9,444 bases of DNA, taken from the NCBI GenBank assembly GCA_026002045.1, contig BOAV01000097.1, forward strand, positions 1 through 9,444, given 5' to 3'. This document shows positions 1 through 6,199 of the stretch, piece by piece. The notes below the pieces were generated by a model. It saw nothing but the letters and a program-made list of their open reading frames with translations. It ran no database searches and had not been told where the DNA came from. Numbering within the stretch: position 1 is the stretch's first letter; every line of letters starts with the position of its first letter. The translations under genes were made by a program, and so were the position numbers. Origin of the DNA: Spirochaetia bacterium (GTDB lineage Bacteria; Spirochaetota; Spirochaetia; Treponematales; Breznakiellaceae).

Positions 1-4
1 GTTA

Positions 5-120
5 TTCGTGGTTACGGGGTCAGTGTTCTGCCCCAGGTCCACAGCAACCGGTAGTTGTCCTTCCGAACTCCTACAGCATACCAGATAAACCGCATACTAT
101 TTATCATAGCTTCGTGGTTA
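5..120. repeat. Direct repeat TTCGTGGTTA, two copies
   Basis: The ten bases TTCGTGGTTA occur at 5-14 and again at 111-120. Both copies lie near GTTATT hexamers (1-6 and 129-134). On the minus strand they read TAACCACGAA, resembling the CACGAA-type intergenic repeats that recur in many bacterial genomes. Whether this is a dispersed repeat or a chance pair cannot be decided from two copies. Confidence 0.45.
16..34. repeat. GC-rich imperfect hairpin (REP-like)
   Basis: GGGG (16-19) and CAG (21-23) pair with CTG (28-30) and CCCC (31-34). This makes a seven-pair stem with one bulged T at 20 and a TGTT loop. There is no T run on either side, so it does not look like an intrinsic terminator. Its composition resembles REP-type palindromes, but no second copy is visible in this window. 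Confidence 0.35.
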
Positions 121-134
121 AATTCTTTGTTATT

Positions 135-1502
135 TTAGAGATATCTTTTATTCAAATTTCCCGCGATTTCCAGCAGCTTTTCCCGTGTATTTGAATCCGG
201 GTCGTCTACCACGGTTTCCAGTAATTCATTCAGGATGATCCCTATGTATTTGCCCGGTTTGACCCCGGCTGCCAGCAGGTCTCTGCCGGAAACGGCCAGG
301 TCTTTAAGGGAGAAGGCATTGCTTCCCGCCAGGACCGTATCCACCCGGCTGAGTAAGGGGAGGAGGAAGTCCCCTCCGGGTTCGAGCCCCGCCATGCCGT
401 AGGCGTCACAGCGGCGCAGGCGGTAGAGGTTTTCCAGGTTTTCTTCCCCGGTGCGGATGATAAAGCGGCGCACCGCGGCATCGCTCCAAATTTCTTCATA
501 ATGAAACATGTGTTCTTCGATAAGGCGGCAGACCCCGTCAATTTGGGCGTTGGAATACCGGAGCCGGGTGAGGATCTTCCGGGTGATTTTGGCGGAGACT
601 TTTTCATGCTGATGGAAGGTCCAGATTCCACTCCCGTCGAGCTGCCGCACCGCGGGTTTGCCGATATCGTGGAAGAGCGCCGCAAGTCCAACCTCAAGGG
701 GGTAAGCTTCCCGGCCCGCGTAATCGCAGGCCAGGAGGGAATGGTCCAGCACGTCAAATTGATGGTAGCCCTTCTGATCGATGCCCCGGCAGTCCGCCAG
801 TTCCGGCAGGATGAGCCCTAAAAGCCCGGTTTGTTCCATAAGCCGGAAGGCGGCGGCGGGATTTGGGCTCCCGATGATCTTGTCCAGCTCATCCCGGATC
901 CGTTCCGGGGAGACCCCTGCGGTCACCGGCAGGGCCTGGGGGATGGCGTCCAGGGTCGGCGGGTCGATGGTAAAGCCAAGCTGGGCGGCAAAACGTACCC
1001 CCCGCAGGGGACGGAGGCCGTCTTCGGTAAAGCGCTCCGCGGGGTTTCCCACACAGCGGATCAGCTGTTTTTTGATATCCGTCATGCCCCCAAAGGGGTC
1101 CACGGGTTCCTCATCGGGAAGATGCAGGGCAATGGCGTTCATGCGGAAGTCCCGGCGGGAGAGGTCCTCTTCGATGGTGGCGGCATAGGCGATGGTGTCC
1201 GGGTGGCGGCCGTCCCGATAGTCCGATTCGGTGCGGAAGGTGGTGACCTCAAGGTCATGGCCCTTGTAATGCACCGTGACGGTCCCGTGTTTAATCCCCG
1301 TGGGGATGACCCGCCAGCGCCCGCTGCGGAACAGGGTGATCACTTCCTCAGGGGTGGCATTGGTGGCAAGGTCCCAGTCCTGGGCCTTCTTCCCCCGGAA
1401 GAGATCCCGGACCGCCCCGCCCACGAGGTAGACTTCTTTTTCCCGAGCCGCAAAAAGAGCGGCAATTTCCTTTAATATGGGATGAATGTTCGCGTTGCCC
1501 AT
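135..1502 (-). CDS. cca: CCA tRNA nucleotidyltransferase with HD domain
   Basis: Class II nucleotidyltransferase that builds or repairs the 3' CCA end of tRNAs from CTP and ATP in the cytoplasm. The 455-residue protein has the family's motifs in order: LVGGAVRD at 26-33, the catalytic DWD with Asp42 and Asp44, RRDFRMNA at 116-123, and the nucleotide-templating EDxxR at 160-164 within a helix ending RFAAQLGF. A C-terminal HD phosphohydrolase-type domain follows, with LFHDIGKP (His278, Asp279) and a further HQHEK near 297-301, as in many bacterial CCA enzymes. Length fits a complete HD-containing member. The start at 1502 leaves about 20 residues before the LVGG strand, as expected, but no Shine-Dalgarno sequence precedes it. 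The gene is transcribed alone and diverges from the thiN operon. A poly(A) polymerase of the same superfamily is the main alternative; the intact EDxxR motif favours CCA addition. Confidence 0.93.
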   Translation of the reverse strand: MGNANIHPILKEIAALFAAREKEVYLVGGAVRDLFRGKKAQDWDLATNATPEEVITLFRSGRWRVIPTGIKHGTVTVHYKGHDLEVTTFRTESDYRDGRHPDTIAYAATIEEDLSRRDFRMNAIALHLPDEEPVDPFGGMTDIKKQLIRCVGNPAERFTEDGLRPLRGVRFAAQLGFTIDPPTLDAIPQALPVTAGVSPERIRDELDKIIGSPNPAAAFRLMEQTGLLGLILPELADCRGIDQKGYHQFDVLDHSLLACDYAGREAYPLEVGLAALFHDIGKPAVRQLDGSGIWTFHQHEKVSAKITRKILTRLRYSNAQIDGVCRLIEEHMFHYEEIWSDAAVRRFIIRTGEENLENLYRLRRCDAYGMAGLEPGGDFLLPLLSRVDTVLAGSNAFSLKDLAVSGRDLLAAGVKPGKYIGIILNELLETVVDDPDSNTREKLLEIAGNLNKRYL

Positions 1503-1523
1503 CGGGGAGCACTATACTATAAT
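1495..1523 (+). promoter_or_regulatory. Candidate sigma70-type promoter for the thiN operon
   Basis: TTGCCC at 1495-1500 and a perfect TATAAT at 1518-1523 are separated by 17 bases, the ideal spacing. The -35 box matches the consensus at four of six positions and lies inside the first codons of the divergent cca gene. The predicted start of transcription, about seven bases after the -10 box, falls at or next to the thiN ATG at 1530. The message would therefore be leaderless. Confidence 0.55.
1511..1521 (-). promoter_or_regulatory. Candidate -10 elements for cca
   Basis: On the minus strand two overlapping TATAGT hexamers occur (1521-1516 and 1516-1511), each one mismatch from TATAAT. Transcription from them would begin about 0 to 7 bases before the cca ATG at 1502, giving an essentially leaderless message. 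This agrees with the lack of any Shine-Dalgarno sequence. I could not find a convincing -35 box, so the assignment is tentative. Confidence 0.4.
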
Positions 1524-1529
1524 TATGCC

Positions 1530-2147
1530 ATGTTGGGTATCGCGTTCACCGGCGGGGAAGGTCCCGGCCCGGAACAGTGCCAATCCCTTATTGCGGCGGG
1601 GACGCTTATCGTCGCCGCAGACTCGGGGTTAGAGGCTGCGGAAAAGGCGGGGTTTCGCCCGGACTGGATTGTGGGGGACATGGATTCCCTTGACGACCTG
1701 GGCCGCCTTGACAAGTATCCGGGGGATCGGATTCTGCTCCACCGGGTAGACAAGGATTACACCGATACGGAACTGGCCCTTAATCTGCTTTTGGAAAAGG
1801 GATGCGATGAAACCTGGATTGTGGGTGGAGGGGGAGGCCGGCTGGACCATCTTTTTGCGATCCGTTCCCTCTTTGAACGGGATCGGCCCCCCAATCGGTG
1901 GATCACCGCCGCGGAGGATATCCATTGCCTTGAATCCGGGGAACTGGCCCTGGATACGGCGATGGGGGATATTGTTTCGGTTTTTCCTCTGGGCGCAGGC
2001 CCCTGGCGGGCTTCAAGCCGGGGGCTTAAATGGTCATTGAACGGTCTGAGCTGGGATCGGGGTTTTTTCGGTATCAGCAACAGGGCCCTGGAAAAAAAAA
2101 TTGTCATCCGGGCCGAACAGGGGCGGTTCATGGTGATCACGGAGTAG
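1530..2147 (+). CDS. thiN: Thiamine pyrophosphokinase
   Basis: Transfers a pyrophosphate group from ATP to thiamine, making the cofactor thiamine diphosphate in the cytoplasm. The 205-residue protein shows the family signature: VAADSGLEAA at 28-37, DWIVGDMDSL at 45-54 with its acidic metal/ATP-binding cluster, DKDYTDTELAL at 74-84, and GGGGGRLDH at 99-107. I chose ATG 1530, which starts MLGIAFTGGEG, because the family begins just before this strand. An upstream in-frame ATG at 1482 would run through the start of the divergent cca gene. GGGGAG at 1504-1509 is too far away to serve as a ribosome binding site, so initiation may be leaderless. It is the first gene of the operon; folE2 starts after three intervening bases. 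Presence of this kinase implies use of free thiamine, probably salvaged. Confidence 0.92.
   Translation: MLGIAFTGGEGPGPEQCQSLIAAGTLIVAADSGLEAAEKAGFRPDWIVGDMDSLDDLGRLDKYPGDRILLHRVDKDYTDTELALNLLLEKGCDETWIVGGGGGRLDHLFAIRSLFERDRPPNRWITAAEDIHCLESGELALDTAMGDIVSVFPLGAGPWRASSRGLKWSLNGLSWDRGFFGISNRALEKKIVIRAEQGRFMVITE
2141..2144 (+). promoter_or_regulatory. Ribosome binding site of folE2
   Basis: GGAG at the very end of thiN, six bases before ATG 2151. It supports this start and implies coupling to thiN translation. Confidence 0.7.
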
Positions 2148-2150
2148 TTT

Positions 2151-2966
2151 ATGATAGATGTCCAAAGTCTTGCGGATACCCGGGACGTGCCGCTGGCAAA
2201 GGTGGGGGTCAAAGGGCTTGAATACCCCATCCGGGTGCTGGATAAGCTAAAAAAGGTGCAGCATACTACCGCAAAGGTGGATCTCTATGCGGATCTTCCC
2301 CGGCATTTCAAGGGCACCCACATGAGCCGGTTCATCGAAATTTTTCACCGTTACCGGGAGGATCTTTCCATGCCCCGGTTTTTGGATATGCTTACAGCCA
2401 TCAGGGAGGATCTGGAGGCTGAAGCGGCCTTCGGCTCCGTCTCTTTTCCTTTTTTTCTGGAGAAAAAGGCCCCGGTTTCGGGGCTGCCGGGGATGATGTC
2501 CTATGAATGTTGTTACCAGGGCTGGGTCAAGGCGCCGGAGGCTGCCGGGGACCGGCAATTTACTGTCCGGGTTGGGGTACCGGTAACCACGGTCTGCCCC
2601 TGTTCAAAGGCGATCAGCGACCGGGGCGCCCATAATCAGCGGGGCGTTGTCCGGGTGGAACTGGAGTTGGGGCCCTTCTTCTGGATAGAGGATATCATCA
2701 AGATAGTGGAAAAGGCCGCTTCAAGTCCGGTTTATTCCCTTTTAAAGCGGGAGGATGAAAAATTCGTCACCGAGCATGCCTATGACAACCCCAAATTTGT
2801 TGAAGATCTGGTGAGGGATGTGTATATTCAAATAAAAGCTTTGAAGTTTTTCCCCCGGTTTTCGGTGGAGGCGGAAAATTTTGAAAGTATCCATAATCAT
2901 AGCGCCTTTGCCTATGCCCGGTATGATGAAGCCCAAGATGGAGGAAAACGCCATGAGTCGATTTGA
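2151..2966 (+). CDS. folE2: GTP cyclohydrolase FolE2 (type IB)
   Basis: Converts GTP to 7,8-dihydroneopterin triphosphate and formate, the entry step to folate and, through the QueD branch, to queuosine. The 271-residue product carries the type IB signature: MIDVQ at 1-5, VGVKGLEYPI at 18-27, GTHMSRF at 55-61, and VCPCSKAISDRGAHNQRG at 148-165. Cys149 and His161 line up with Cys147 and His159 of the Neisseria enzyme, its active-site and metal-binding positions. Type IB enzymes can use metals other than zinc and are unrelated in motif detail to FolE (type IA). The start is fixed by GGAG six bases upstream. The 3' end overlaps the next gene by 14 bases. Which pathway it feeds here cannot be told, as no other folate or queuosine gene is in the window. 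Confidence 0.93.
   Translation: MIDVQSLADTRDVPLAKVGVKGLEYPIRVLDKLKKVQHTTAKVDLYADLPRHFKGTHMSRFIEIFHRYREDLSMPRFLDMLTAIREDLEAEAAFGSVSFPFFLEKKAPVSGLPGMMSYECCYQGWVKAPEAAGDRQFTVRVGVPVTTVCPCSKAISDRGAHNQRGVVRVELELGPFFWIEDIIKIVEKAASSPVYSLLKREDEKFVTEHAYDNPKFVEDLVRDVYIQIKALKFFPRFSVEAENFESIHNHSAFAYARYDEAQDGGKRHESI
2940..2944 (+). promoter_or_regulatory. Ribosome binding site deciding the start of the small membrane protein
   Basis: GGAGG ends eight bases before ATG 2953, inside the end of folE2. It selects this ATG over the longer in-frame start at 2881, which would overlap folE2 by 86 bases. Confidence 0.75.
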
Positions 2967-3336
2967 TGACAAGGAACCCCTTGTCCCCACGCGGACCCTG
3001 GAAAAACAGGGTGTCGCCGCCATCGGCAATTTGGCCGGCGGGGTATTTCTCTTTATCATGGGCGCATTGGGAATCCGGCTCCCCATTGTGGGGATCATCA
3101 TGGGGGTGGTCAGCGCCGCGGTGGGGCTGGGCGCAATCCTCTCCAAAGACCCCGCTGATAAAAAACCCGGCGCCGTTCTCATCGGCGGCGGCGCCCTGGT
3201 GATCCTTGCCCGGGTGGGGGCCGCCTTTATCCGGCCCGTGGCAGGAACCCTGCTCAGTATCGGGGCCGTCGGCCTTTTTGCCATGGGCATCATGAACGGC
3301 ATCAAATTTCTCAAGGGCCTCAAAAGCCGGGGTTAG
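2953..3336 (+). CDS. Small multi-spanning membrane protein, unknown function
   Basis: I do not recognise this family. The predicted product has 127 residues. A short charged N-terminus (about residues 1-18, with DDKEP) is followed by four hydrophobic Gly/Ala-rich segments, at about 24-41, 45-62, 73-90 and 97-112, and a basic C-terminal tail ending KFLKGLKSRG. The pattern suggests a four-helix inner-membrane protein with little outside the bilayer, without visible catalytic or metal-binding residues. It overlaps folE2 by 14 bases and is followed by miaB 14 bases later, so it should be co-expressed with both. The start is set by a strong GGAGG. It may be a lineage-specific envelope protein, like the LapA-like gene further down the operon. 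Confidence 0.8.
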   Translation: MSRFDDKEPLVPTRTLEKQGVAAIGNLAGGVFLFIMGALGIRLPIVGIIMGVVSAAVGLGAILSKDPADKKPGAVLIGGGALVILARVGAAFIRPVAGTLLSIGAVGLFAMGIMNGIKFLKGLKSRG

Positions 3337-3350
3337 GTGGTGTACACACC
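3335..3350 (+). promoter_or_regulatory. miaB ribosome binding site within a small inverted repeat
   Basis: AGGTGG (3335-3340), overlapping the stop codon of the upstream gene, lies ten bases before a TTG start at 3351. GGTG (3336-3339) and CACC (3347-3350) flank TGTACA (3341-3346), so the site can fold on itself. The in-frame codons upstream of TTG offer no ATG or GTG start. Confidence 0.5.
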
Positions 3351-4760
3351 TTGACTTATTTTTTTGAAACCTACGGCTGCCAGATGAACACCGCCGAGTC
3401 GGCGGCGCTGGATCTGGTGTGCCGGGAACGGGGCTGGAAAATCGCCTCCGACGGGGAAGGCGCGGACCTGGTACTCCTCAACACCTGTTCGGTGCGGGCT
3501 ACCGCAGAGCAGCGGGTCATGGGGCGGCTCGGGTTCTACGGGGCCCTGAAAAAAAACCGGGGCGCCGAAAAACGGCCCCTCACCCTGGTGGTGGCGGGCT
3601 GTATGGCCCAGCGGCTGGGGGAAAAGCTTAAGGCGAAGGCCCCAGCCGTGGATTATGTGATGGGTACCTCCGCCCGTTCGACCTTTCCCCTGATCCTGGA
3701 AGCTGTAGAAAAGGACATTCCCCCGGAACAGAATCCGGGTTTTGGACTTGACGCGGAAAAGCCGGTATTTTCCTTTTCGGCATCCCACCTGGAAGAAGGG
3801 GCGGGGGAGAGCCCCCTGCGCAGTTTTGTCCCCATCATGCACGGGTGCAATAACTTCTGCTCCTACTGCATCGTCCCCTATGTCCGGGGCCGGGAAATCT
3901 CCCGGAATCCCGCCGCAATCCTCGAAGAAATACGCCTTTTGGCGGAACGGGGGGTACGGGAAATCACCCTTTTGGGGCAAAACGTCAACACCTACCATTG
4001 GGAAGGGGCAGGCAGTTTAGATTTTCAAGGGAAATCTTTGGATTTCCCAGGTCTGCTGCGGCTTATTGCGGCGGAACTTGAGCAGGGGCTCTCCGGTTCT
4101 CCCTCCGGTATTCGCTGGGTGCGTTTTTTGTCGGCAAACCCCAGGGATTTTTCCCGTGAGGCCATCTCTGTCATGGCGGAACATCCGGTTTTCTGCCGCC
4201 ACCTCCACCTCTGCGTCCAACACGGTTCCAATTCGATCCTCGCCGCCATGAACCGCCGCTACACCCGTGAGGATTATCTGGAACTGGCCGCCGAAATCCG
4301 CGCCGCAATGCCGGGGATCACCCTTTCCACGGATATCCTGGTGGGCTTTCCCGGCGAAACCGAGGCGGATCTGGAAGAAACCCTCGCCCTAATGGAGGAT
4401 GTGAAATTCCTCTATTCTTTTATGTACCATTACAACCCCCGGGAGGGGACCGCCGCCTATGAGCTGCCGGGCCGCATTGACGAGAAGGTCAAACGGGAGC
4501 GGCTGGCCCGGGTGATCGCCCTCCAGAAACAGCATACCCAGGAACTGCTCAAAAGCCGGCTTGGCTCACGGGAAACCGTTTTAATTGAGGGAATTTCCCG
4601 GAAAAATGCCGATGAATTAATAACCCGTACTGAACGGGATGAAATGGCGGTAGTAAGCGGCAAGGCTTCCATGATAGGATCATTTGCGGAGCTTACCCTT
4701 TCCGGTCTGCGGGGGAATACCTTCCGAGCAAAGGAGTTGATATCATGCCTTGGCGTTTGA
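3351..4760 (+). CDS. miaB: tRNA-2-methylthio-N6-dimethylallyladenosine synthase MiaB
   Basis: Radical SAM methylthiotransferase that converts i6A37 to ms2i6A37 in tRNAs reading codons that begin with U. The 469-residue protein has an N-terminal methylthiotransferase domain with cysteines at 10 (ETYGCQMN), 46 (LNTCSVRA) and 84 (VAGCMAQR) for one [4Fe-4S] cluster. The radical SAM domain follows, with CNNFCSYC at 166-173 for the second cluster. A TRAM-type RNA-binding domain forms the last 60 to 70 residues. ETYGCQMN and the SVRATAEQRV segment favour MiaB over RimO or MtaB. The start is TTG at 3351, which places the first cysteine where MiaB proteins have it. The segment around residues 222-233 contains a short internal duplication, SLDFQGKSLDFPG. 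The 3' end overlaps the next gene by 16 bases. Confidence 0.95.
   Translation: MTYFFETYGCQMNTAESAALDLVCRERGWKIASDGEGADLVLLNTCSVRATAEQRVMGRLGFYGALKKNRGAEKRPLTLVVAGCMAQRLGEKLKAKAPAVDYVMGTSARSTFPLILEAVEKDIPPEQNPGFGLDAEKPVFSFSASHLEEGAGESPLRSFVPIMHGCNNFCSYCIVPYVRGREISRNPAAILEEIRLLAERGVREITLLGQNVNTYHWEGAGSLDFQGKSLDFPGLLRLIAAELEQGLSGSPSGIRWVRFLSANPRDFSREAISVMAEHPVFCRHLHLCVQHGSNSILAAMNRRYTREDYLELAAEIRAAMPGITLSTDILVGFPGETEADLEETLALMEDVKFLYSFMYHYNPREGTAAYELPGRIDEKVKRERLARVIALQKQHTQELLKSRLGSRETVLIEGISRKNADELITRTERDEMAVVSGKASMIGSFAELTLSGLRGNTFRAKELISCLGV
4029..4048. repeat. Perfect 8-bp hairpin inside miaB
   Basis: GGGAAATC (4029-4036) and GATTTCCC (4041-4048) form a perfect inverted repeat around a TTTG loop. 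It lies where the encoded protein repeats SLDF-x-G, so it may have arisen through a local duplication. No T run follows. Confidence 0.6.
4732..4736 (+). promoter_or_regulatory. Ribosome binding site of the LapA-like gene
   Basis: AGGAG eight bases before ATG 4745, within the last codons of miaB. It supports a start that overlaps miaB by 16 bases. Confidence 0.7.
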
Positions 4761-5074
4761 TTGGGTTCATTCTTATTTTTGCAGTTTTTGTCGCTTTTAT
4801 CGGGTTCAATCTGGACAACAAGAGCGATATTTCCTTTGGATTTACCAGGGTAGAGCAGGCGCCGGTCTATTTAACCGTCTTTTTTTCCTTTGCGCTGGGA
4901 ATGATCCTGGCCGTACCCTTTGTCATCTCCATCCGTTCAAAAAAGAAGCTCCAAAAGGGAGAATCCGCGGACCCTTCACCTTCCCGGTTCCTGAAAAAGG
5001 GAAAGAAAAAGGATGATTCAGGAAAACCGGAAGAAATTTTAAACGGGGGCAGCGATCCTTATGGGATCAACTAG
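4745..5074 (+). CDS. LapA-like (DUF1049) two-helix membrane protein
   Basis: The 109-residue protein resembles the LapA-domain family (lipopolysaccharide assembly protein A/DUF1049). It has two transmembrane helices, at about 4-21 and 41-63, joined by a short loop with the typical polar stretch NLDNKSDISFGF. A highly charged Lys-rich tail (about 64-109), probably cytoplasmic, follows. In enterobacteria LapA works with LapB in controlling lipopolysaccharide synthesis. Treponemes lack conventional LPS, so that role should not be transferred here, and I infer only an inner-membrane location. It starts inside the end of miaB behind a good AGGAG, and its own end overlaps the SPOR-domain gene by 14 bases, so the two membrane-associated products are likely made together. 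Family assignment rests on topology and the loop pattern. Confidence 0.7.
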   Translation: MPWRLIGFILIFAVFVAFIGFNLDNKSDISFGFTRVEQAPVYLTVFFSFALGMILAVPFVISIRSKKKLQKGESADPSPSRFLKKGKKKDDSGKPEEILNGGSDPYGIN

Positions 5075-6047
5075 ATTCCCCCTCAGTTTTTTTTCAATTT
5101 TTCTGTTGTTTTTTCCCATCCCGGTACACGCTCAAAGCGGAGCCGCCGCTGCGCCGGGGGTTCTGCTGGGTACCGAGATTCAAAATATTGAAAAGACCCT
5201 GGGTACACCTGCCCTTACCGGTTCCGGCCGTCACGAAGCGCTGGTGAAATTGGCCCGCCTCTCTGAGCTTTCAGGAAACATCGAAGGGGCCGCCCAAACC
5301 TGGACCATGGCCGCTGCTGCGGACCCGGTGAACCGTGACGATCTTGCCCTGATTAAGGGGGCAGCCTGCTATACCGCCATGGGCGAATGGGAAAAAGCCG
5401 AAGAGGCGGTCAAGACGGTACTCCTTACGTGCTGGGACAATCAGATCCTGCTCCGTGCCCGTCTCTTGGGCGCCCAGATAGGGGTCTTCAGATCCGGCGC
5501 CATTGGCGCCGCCGGCGCGGTTCTTGCCGCCCTTCTGGATGATCCCGGTTACGGGGAATTTAAGGCGTCTATCTGTTATACCCTTTGGAAAACAACCGGC
5601 GATGATACCTGGAAGAACCGTCTTGTTACCGAATTTCCCCGGAGCCCCGAAGGCCGCATCGCCGCCGAACCCGGCGCCGGTGGTATAGATGGCGGCCCAA
5701 TCGGCGCTGCTCCCACCCCCATGTGGCTGCTTATACCCGGCCGGCAGGATATAGTCATCGTACCCTCAGCCCCCATTGCCCCGGCTGTACCCGCTGCTGT
5801 CACGTCAACGCCCACCGCCCCGGCCGCCGAAACAAACACGGCAATCCTTCAGATCGGCCTTTTCGGCAGGGAGGGAAATGCCCAGGCAATGGCGGAAAGG
5901 CTTAAGGTTGCGGGCTTTACCCCGGTTATCAGCCGCCGCAGCGTCAACGGCGCCGATTATTGGGCGGTATGTGTTTCCGCCGGTTCCGACATGGCCGCAA
6001 CCATTTTACGGCTCAAGAATGCGGGATTTGAGTCATTTCCGCTGTAG
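5061..6047 (+). CDS. Secreted TPR-like protein with C-terminal SPOR domain
   Basis: The 328-residue protein begins with a signal peptide: a hydrophobic core at about 6-20 and a likely signal peptidase I site after PVHA, near residue 24. Residues of about 35-200 are helical and repeat-like (for example SGNIEGAAQTWTMAAAADP and MGEWEKAEEAV), consistent with TPR-type repeats. A Pro/Ala/Thr-rich linker of about 215-257 follows. The last 69 residues (about 260-328: AILQIGLFG, ERLKVAGFTPVI, YWAVCVSAG) match a SPOR domain, a fold that binds denuded peptidoglycan at division sites. I infer a periplasmic protein bound to septal or growing peptidoglycan. It starts within the end of the LapA-like gene with only a weak G-rich site upstream (5044-5049), so translational coupling is likely. 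It is the last gene of the operon, and no obvious terminator follows. Confidence 0.85.
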   Translation: MGSTRFPLSFFSIFLLFFPIPVHAQSGAAAAPGVLLGTEIQNIEKTLGTPALTGSGRHEALVKLARLSELSGNIEGAAQTWTMAAAADPVNRDDLALIKGAACYTAMGEWEKAEEAVKTVLLTCWDNQILLRARLLGAQIGVFRSGAIGAAGAVLAALLDDPGYGEFKASICYTLWKTTGDDTWKNRLVTEFPRSPEGRIAAEPGAGGIDGGPIGAAPTPMWLLIPGRQDIVIVPSAPIAPAVPAAVTSTPTAPAAETNTAILQIGLFGREGNAQAMAERLKVAGFTPVISRRSVNGADYWAVCVSAGSDMAATILRLKNAGFESFPL

Positions 6048-6058
6048 TAGATGATTTT

Positions 6059-6183
6059 GAAGGTTCTATATGCCCTTAAAGTTCCTCTACTCTCCGGAAG
6101 GCAACCCGTCATTTTTCACGGTAGTAAAGGTACTTAATAATTTGGGGTTCGGCTTAAGCATTCATCAAAAGAAAGCCTCTTGA
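6059..6183 (+). pseudogene. Decayed 3' end of a HigA/HI1420-type antitoxin gene
   Basis: The frame 6070-6183 reads PEGNPSFFTVVKVLNNLGF and then GLSIHQKKAS before a stop. This closely follows the end of 'addiction module antidote' HTH proteins (HigA/HI1420 type), which typically read LYKALS-x-GNPSF-xTV-KVLKALG-L-L. The residues that should precede it (EG-x-YKAL) can be traced just upstream at 6059-6077, but in a different frame, which points to small deletions or frameshifts. The N-terminal two thirds of the antitoxin and any partner toxin gene are absent. No ribosome binding site precedes ATG 6070. I see a relic of a toxin-antitoxin module between two convergent genes. Identification is from memory of the family consensus, not a search. 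A short expressed peptide of 37 residues is possible but less likely. Confidence 0.5.
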
Positions 6184-6199
6184 CGGCGAATTGTTTTTT

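Larger units (their letters stand above)
1..134. other. Intergenic edge region downstream of cca
   Basis: No convincing gene is visible on either strand between the window start and the cca stop codon. A 31-codon minus-strand frame (12-107) and a plus-strand frame open from base 3 exist, but neither has a ribosome binding site or recognisable protein motifs. The stretch contains a 10-base direct repeat and a GC-rich hairpin, listed separately. It is less GC-rich than the adjacent gene. No hairpin followed by a T run, as expected of an intrinsic terminator for cca, is present. It may be the end of a repeat or element lying mostly outside the window. Confidence 0.5.

Noticed and set aside
84..105. 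GATAAA...TTTATC inverted repeat as a cca terminator
   Set aside because: It is a six-pair AT-rich stem with a ten-base loop and no T run, too weak for an intrinsic terminator.
12..107. 31-codon minus-strand frame at the left edge, starting MINSMRFIWYAVG
   Set aside because: It has no ribosome binding site and no family resemblance, and it overlaps repeat-like sequence.
831..1475. 214-codon plus-strand frame opposite cca
   Set aside because: It is antisense to a well-defined cca gene and follows from high GC at third positions; its protein has no motifs.
1482..1529. Longer N-terminus for thiN from ATG 1482
   Set aside because: It would overlap the divergent cca coding start and add 16 residues not expected in the family.
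2881..2952. Longer N-terminus for the small membrane protein from ATG 2881
   Set aside because: GGAGG sits at the right distance from ATG 2953, and the extension would overlap folE2 by 86 bases.
3333..3998. 221-codon minus-strand frame opposite miaB
   Set aside because: It is a shadow of miaB in GC-rich DNA, with no motif or ribosome binding site.
5496..5510. GGCGCC-ATT-GGCGCC palindrome in the SPOR-domain gene
   Set aside because: It lies in Gly/Ala codons of a GC-rich gene and is easily explained by codon composition.
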